From Lentisphaerota bacterium (GTDB lineage Bacteria > Verrucomicrobiota > Lentisphaeria > Oligosphaerales > Oligosphaeraceae): a stretch of DNA of 10,170 nt. The translations under genes were made by a program, and so were the position numbers. Shown here one piece after another: positions 7,540 through 10,170 of the stretch (positions are counted from its first letter, which is position 1; every line of letters starts with the position of its first letter). The notes under the pieces were generated by a model that was not told where the DNA came from, ran no database searches, and was given only the letters and a program-made list of their open reading frames with translations. The stretch spans positions 1 to 10,170 of the forward strand of contig JAAZIZ010000303.1 of assembly GCA_012800565.1 (NCBI GenBank). The letters are read 5' to 3'.

Positions 7540-8439
7540 TTACAGCTTCGCCTGCCGCGTCGCCCGCGCGGCAGCAAAAAACTCCTGCGCTGATCGCAGT
7601 TCGAATTCCCGGGCTATATCTGCCGCGCTGAATTCATCGCTGAGGCTGTATAACACGCCCAGCCCGGTCGGAACCTGAATGTCCAGCAGGATTTTATCCT
7701 TGTACTTGCGACGGATATCGGGATATTTCCGGGCATTGCCATCACCGTGCATAACAAACCGGTCGAGATTGATTCTGGCCCAGGCAATACGATGGTAGTA
7801 GGTGGTGGAGCAGATAATCCTGCCCAGCGGGTCGAGGATATCGCTGGTCGCATCCTTGATGGCTCCGACAAAAAACGCATGCGTGCGGAAAGCCCAGTTA
7901 GCCTGTATATGCCCGCCATGGTAATAACTGGCGAAGCAGAGGATATCCGGCGCCAGGCGGGTATATTCATCGCGCAGCTCATCAAAATTCAAATCGAAGC
8001 AGATGATGCCGCCCAGACGTCCGGCGGGAGTATCGACCACCACTGCAGAATGTCCTGGGGAAATGCCTTTGTTCAGAGCCTGTATAGTAGGGAACATTTT
8101 GTGGTAACAGCCCAGGTATTGTCCTTCAGGGCCATAAAACACAATGGACTGGTAGATTTTAGAGCCCTCGCGGGTCAGTGATACTCCGGCAATGGTGCAG
8201 GCATTGCGGCGGGCAAAATCGCGGTAAGCACTCAGCATCGGGCCGGGGTCTGCGATGGACTCTGCAGTCTCCGGGGTCTGCTGCATAATCATCACCTCAG
8301 AGGTGACCACCAGGTCCACGCCGGTACCGTCCAGAAGCGCAGTTGCCTCCCGGAACTGCCGCAGCGCCTCGCCCGGCGGCTCATCCTGACGCTCATTGAC
8401 CATGGCATGAATTGACGCGACATTGATGAATTTAGCCAT
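7540..8439 (-). CDS. Nitrilase-superfamily carbon-nitrogen hydrolase (amidase)
   Basis: A cytoplasmic amidase-type enzyme of 299 residues that hydrolyses a non-peptide C-N bond. The nitrilase triad is visible: E48 in VVTSEVMI, K114 in GCYHKMFPT and C148 in GGIICFDLNF, with the usual second glutamate at E154 in NFDEL. Length is typical for the family. I start at ATG 8439 because a strong GGAGGG (8445-8450) lies five bases upstream and the chain then opens with MAKFINVASIH. The frame continues upstream to 8583, but that extension overlaps the preceding gene and reads as shadow. It is the third gene of a minus-strand operon, 13 bases after the gamma-glutamyl hydrolase-like gene. The pairing suggests successive amide hydrolysis, for example of a gamma-glutamyl compound and an omega-amide. 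The substrate is not determinable; a carbamoylase or another amidase is equally possible. Confidence 0.93.
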   Translation of the reverse strand: MAKFINVASIHAMVNERQDEPPGEALRQFREATALLDGTGVDLVVTSEVMIMQQTPETAESIADPGPMLSAYRDFARRNACTIAGVSLTREGSKIYQSIVFYGPEGQYLGCYHKMFPTIQALNKGISPGHSAVVVDTPAGRLGGIICFDLNFDELRDEYTRLAPDILCFASYYHGGHIQANWAFRTHAFFVGAIKDATSDILDPLGRIICSTTYYHRIAWARINLDRFVMHGDGNARKYPDIRRKYKDKILLDIQVPTGLGVLYSLSDEFSAADIAREFELRSAQEFFAAARATRQAKL

Positions 8440-8444
8440 ACTAT

Positions 8445-8450
8445 CCCTCC
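8445..8450 (-). promoter_or_regulatory. Shine-Dalgarno deciding the amidase start
   Basis: GGAGGG on the minus strand, five bases before ATG 8439. It lies within the 13-base gap after the upstream stop, which supports tight operonic translation and rules out the longer in-frame start at 8583. Confidence 0.85.
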
Positions 8451-8452
8451 AA

Positions 8453-9175
8453 TCAGCGACAGGCTTGAACAAAACACTGCAGGATTTTTCTCTGCAGGGG
8501 CAGATGCTGGATACGCTCAGGATGCCATTGCACCCCCAGGCAAAACTTGCGGCTGGATAAATCCACCGGCTCAATGGCCTCAATCACGCCATCGACACTC
8601 CAGGCCACCGCCCGGAAGCCGGGAGCTATTTCCTTAACTGCCTGGTGGTGGGAAGAATTAATCAGCTGTTCGCCAGGTGCGAACAGGTCTGCCAGAAGTG
8701 AATCCTCAGCAATTTTGGCGTGGTGATAATTTTCTGCATCACCGGGCGCAAAGGAGTGCTTCAGACACTGCGGATAAGCATCGGGCAGGTGCTGATGCAA
8801 CGTCCCGCCGGCAGCAACATTCAATTCCTGGCAACCCAGACACACACCCAGAACCGGCATTTCCGGCCATTGCAGCAGCTTTTTCGCCAAGGCTATATCC
8901 CAGCGGGCCCGCTGTTCATGCAGGGTGTTCATGGCCGGGTGGTTGTCCTGACCATAGTAATGCCCCGGGACATCAGGGCCGCCCGTCAGAATGATACCGG
9001 CGAATTTATTCCGCAAATCATCGATCAGGTTGAGGTCATACGCCGGGGTCAGAATCACCGGATATCCACCAGCTCCCAGCACAGCATCGGTATAGGCACT
9101 GCCGCTGCCCAGGAGAAGATTGTTATAGGGCGCAGGACTGCAGAATGCCGTAATGGCAATAATCGGCCGGCTCAT
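8453..9175 (-). CDS. Class I glutamine amidotransferase-like gamma-glutamyl hydrolase (peptidase C26 / PuuD type)
   Basis: 240 residues, the usual size for gamma-glutamyl-gamma-aminobutyrate hydrolase family proteins. The catalytic triad is clear: nucleophile C112 in VLGVCLGCQELN, and H218 with E220 in GVQWHPER. Other family marks are GIILTGGPDVPGHYYG (60-75), HEQRARWDIAL (86-96), the GGTLHQHLPD stretch after the nucleophile, and NSSHHQAV (173-180). The family cleaves gamma-glutamyl amide bonds, as in polyamine (Puu) catabolism. No other puu gene is visible, so I give no symbol. The start is ATG 9175-9173, overlapped by the upstream gene's stop as ATGA, with GAGG at 9180-9183. This arrangement indicates translational coupling. 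It is the middle gene of a three-gene minus-strand operon. Transfer of glutamine nitrogen to a partner subunit is less likely because no synthetase partner is adjacent. Confidence 0.92.
   Translation of the reverse strand: MSRPIIAITAFCSPAPYNNLLLGSGSAYTDAVLGAGGYPVILTPAYDLNLIDDLRNKFAGIILTGGPDVPGHYYGQDNHPAMNTLHEQRARWDIALAKKLLQWPEMPVLGVCLGCQELNVAAGGTLHQHLPDAYPQCLKHSFAPGDAENYHHAKIAEDSLLADLFAPGEQLINSSHHQAVKEIAPGFRAVAWSVDGVIEAIEPVDLSSRKFCLGVQWHPERIQHLPLQRKILQCFVQACR
9172..9175 (-). other. ATGA stop/start overlap coupling two genes
   Basis: The TGA of the secreted-protein gene (9174-9172) and the ATG of the gamma-glutamyl hydrolase gene (9175-9173) share two bases as ATGA. GAGG of the downstream ribosome site lies inside the last codons of the upstream gene. 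Such overlaps usually mean translational coupling. Confidence 0.9.
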
Positions 9176-9879
9176 TTATCCTCACCGACCTTCCCCGCCG
9201 GCTGAATATCAATCTGCCGGTACGCGAAGATGGTCCAGGCCAGAGCATCAGAACCACTGACCCGGAAAGTGTATTTTCCCGGAATATAGGCCCAGCCGGA
9301 GCTGGTGGCACCGACTTTGTCGGTCTGTGTAGAAAAAACAACGAACTGATCGCCGTCCAGGACTTCAATTTTCAGAGTGCCGGGACTGAGCTGCTCGAAC
9401 TCCAGCTTCCACTCGGAATCCATTTCCACATAGAATTCGCGGGGTGAGTCGCCGGCCCAGGCGGCCTTCTTCTCTAAAATAATCCCGTGCTTCTGATATT
9501 TCACATACTGCCACTCTTCGATATTGTCCAGATACTGCTCCACCTTGACTTCCCAGCCATTCAAACCGCCGGCAATAGCCAGATATTTCACACCCTCAGA
9601 ATACGAATATACCTCATATCCGAAGACCCGTCCACCGGCGCGTTTTACCACCGTCTTGCTGCTGCCATCCTGGAAATCATTGAGGATTACCTGCAGCGGG
9701 CCGTTATTCAAGGTCCGGTAACGTATCCGCCATCTCCGTCCGAAGACCGGAAATTTCTCCGTCTGCATGGTGCCATAGCCCTGCCACTTGAAAGTTTCCA
9801 CCCAGCGACTGTCCCGTAATTGTGCCAGACAGGTGGCGGCAAACCCAGCCAGAACACAGATAAACAAGCGTATTTTCAT
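9172..9879 (-). CDS. Secreted protein with two tandem beta-sandwich-like domains
   Basis: 235 residues. The first twenty (MKIRLFICVLAGFAATCLAQ) form a signal peptide with a basic start and a hydrophobic core, probably cleaved after CLA. The cysteine is preceded by AAT, a poor lipobox, so I do not call it a lipoprotein. The mature part holds two similar units, about 28-115 and 138-222. Each runs from an aromatic/basic strand (RRWRIRYR; SEWKLEFE) through a Leu/Ile/Val-Asp-rich strand pair (LQVILND; LKIEVLD) and a Tyr/Gly-rich stretch to a closing strand with a conserved Trp (WEVKVEQY; WTIFAYRQ). This resembles a widespread secreted beta-sandwich domain that ends in W-x-[IV]-x-[AV]. No catalytic motif is visible; a binding or sensing role is an inference. 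ATG 9879 is chosen for the signal peptide and for AGGAG at 9888-9892, eight bases upstream. First gene of the operon. Confidence 0.85.
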   Translation of the reverse strand: MKIRLFICVLAGFAATCLAQLRDSRWVETFKWQGYGTMQTEKFPVFGRRWRIRYRTLNNGPLQVILNDFQDGSSKTVVKRAGGRVFGYEVYSYSEGVKYLAIAGGLNGWEVKVEQYLDNIEEWQYVKYQKHGIILEKKAAWAGDSPREFYVEMDSEWKLEFEQLSPGTLKIEVLDGDQFVVFSTQTDKVGATSSGWAYIPGKYTFRVSGSDALAWTIFAYRQIDIQPAGKVGEDK

Positions 9880-9887
9880 CAGCAGCA

Positions 9888-9892
9888 CTCCT
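9888..9892 (-). promoter_or_regulatory. Shine-Dalgarno of the secreted-protein gene
   Basis: AGGAG on the minus strand, eight bases before ATG 9879. It places the start at the signal peptide and not further upstream in the repeat-encoded extension that stays open in the same frame. Confidence 0.8.
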
Positions 9893-9911
9893 GTATTGCG
9901 GTTTCTCCGTA

Positions 9912-9939
9912 AATATAAACTGCTAAAGTCCCACTGCAA
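9912..9939 (-). promoter_or_regulatory. Candidate sigma-70-type promoter for the three-gene operon
   Basis: On the minus strand TTGCAG (9939-9934) and TATATT (9917-9912) are separated by 16 bases. Transcription would start near 9905, leaving a leader of about 26 bases before ATG 9879. The -10 box matches five of six consensus positions and the -35 box three of six. It sits between the tandem repeat array and the first gene, where an operon promoter would be expected. Confidence 0.45.
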
Positions 9940-9999
9940 CCCGGCAAACCTGGGAAAAAGACTTTTCTGTGTATTTGGCAAAACGCAGGGCGGGGCTAA

Positions 10000-10016
10000 C
10001 AACCCCAACGGGGTTG
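10000..10016. other. Perfect inverted repeat at the start of the repeat array
   Basis: CAACCCC (10000-10006) and GGGGTTG (10010-10016) form a seven-base stem with a three-base AAC loop. The right arm belongs to the first tandem unit, while the left arm is unique flank. Without a T-run it is not a standard terminator on either strand. Confidence 0.5.
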
Positions 10017-10170
10017 CCATCTTCAAAGCCCATTGAACCGCCAAGACGCCAAGAACGCCAACGGGGTTGCCATCTTCAAAGCCCATTGAACCGCCAAGAC
10101 CGCCAAGAACGCCAACGGGGTTGCCATCTTCAAAGCCCATTGAACTGCCAAGACGCCAAGAATACCAACA
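10005..10170. repeat. Tandem repeat array, about three copies of a 53-base unit
   Basis: Copies begin with CCAACGGGG at 10005, 10058 and 10112, and a fourth begins at 10165 as the window ends. Spacing is 53, 54 and 53 bases; the 54 comes from one inserted C in the second unit. Each unit is a nearly invariant part (CAACGGGGTTGCCATCTTCA followed by AAGCCCATTGAA) plus a low-complexity part made of GCCAAGA-type sub-repeats. The third copy has drifted (GAACTGCC, AATACC). The reading frame on the minus strand runs through it into the secreted-protein gene, but the Shine-Dalgarno and signal peptide at 9879 show that it is not translated with that gene. Array length cannot be judged because it runs off the window. 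Bases 9880-10004 hold only the promoter and leader. Confidence 0.92.

Noticed and set aside
8440..8583. Longer amidase starting at 8583
   Set aside because: It overlaps the gamma-glutamyl hydrolase gene, and a strong Shine-Dalgarno marks ATG 8439.
9880..10140. N-terminal extension of the secreted protein through the tandem repeats
   Set aside because: It would bury the signal peptide and encode repeated GFEDGNPVGVLG units; the Shine-Dalgarno at 9888-9892 supports the inner start.
10005..10170. CRISPR array
   Set aside because: The units are adjacent, with no unique spacers between them, and the whole 53-base period is repeated.

Overview
The window is bacterial protein-coding DNA, moderately GC-rich and densely packed. 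The large FAD-dependent oxidoreductase, the secreted beta-rich protein and the GCCAAGA-type intergenic repeats are the kind of content seen in PVC-group genomes (Lentisphaerae or Kiritimatiellae-like). That placement rests on recall and is weak. The two plus-strand genes have no visible Shine-Dalgarno, whereas the three minus-strand genes have clear ones.

Layout. Bases 1-530 (minus) and 519-1148 (plus) hold the two halves of ONE gene, a PHP-domain metal-dependent phosphoesterase-like protein. The N-terminal half, with the HxH, DHH and E motifs, is on the minus strand. The C-terminal half, with the CHPYW and SDYHGH motifs, is on the plus strand. Flipping roughly bases 1-517 rejoins them in frame, so the left end of the window is either an inverted chimera at a contig end or a real inversion. 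After an 82-base gap comes dnaE (1231-4788), the full-length replicative DNA polymerase III alpha subunit. A 75-base gap with a short hairpin and a run of eight Cs precedes an 886-residue FAD-dependent oxidoreductase (4864-7524). This protein seems to contain two FAD-oxidoreductase-like modules, the first degenerate, plus an alpha-helical C-terminal extension.

A convergent minus-strand operon starts near 9905 and ends 15 bases from the oxidoreductase stop. It encodes a small secreted protein with two tandem copies of a beta-sandwich-like domain (9172-9879), a class I glutamine-amidotransferase-like gamma-glutamyl hydrolase (8453-9175, ATGA overlap with the gene before it) and a nitrilase-superfamily amidase (7540-8439, 13 bases further on). 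Two co-transcribed amide hydrolases suggest hydrolysis of gamma-glutamyl and omega-amide compounds, but the substrate cannot be read from the sequence.

The right edge (10005-10170) is a noncoding tandem array of a unit of about 53 bases, built from a GCCAAGA sub-motif and a part that can form a hairpin.

No RNA genes, insertion sequences, CRISPR arrays or origins were recognised. The most notable points are the strand-split PHP gene at the left edge, the apparent internal duplication in the FAD oxidoreductase, and the coupled secreted-protein/amide-hydrolase operon.
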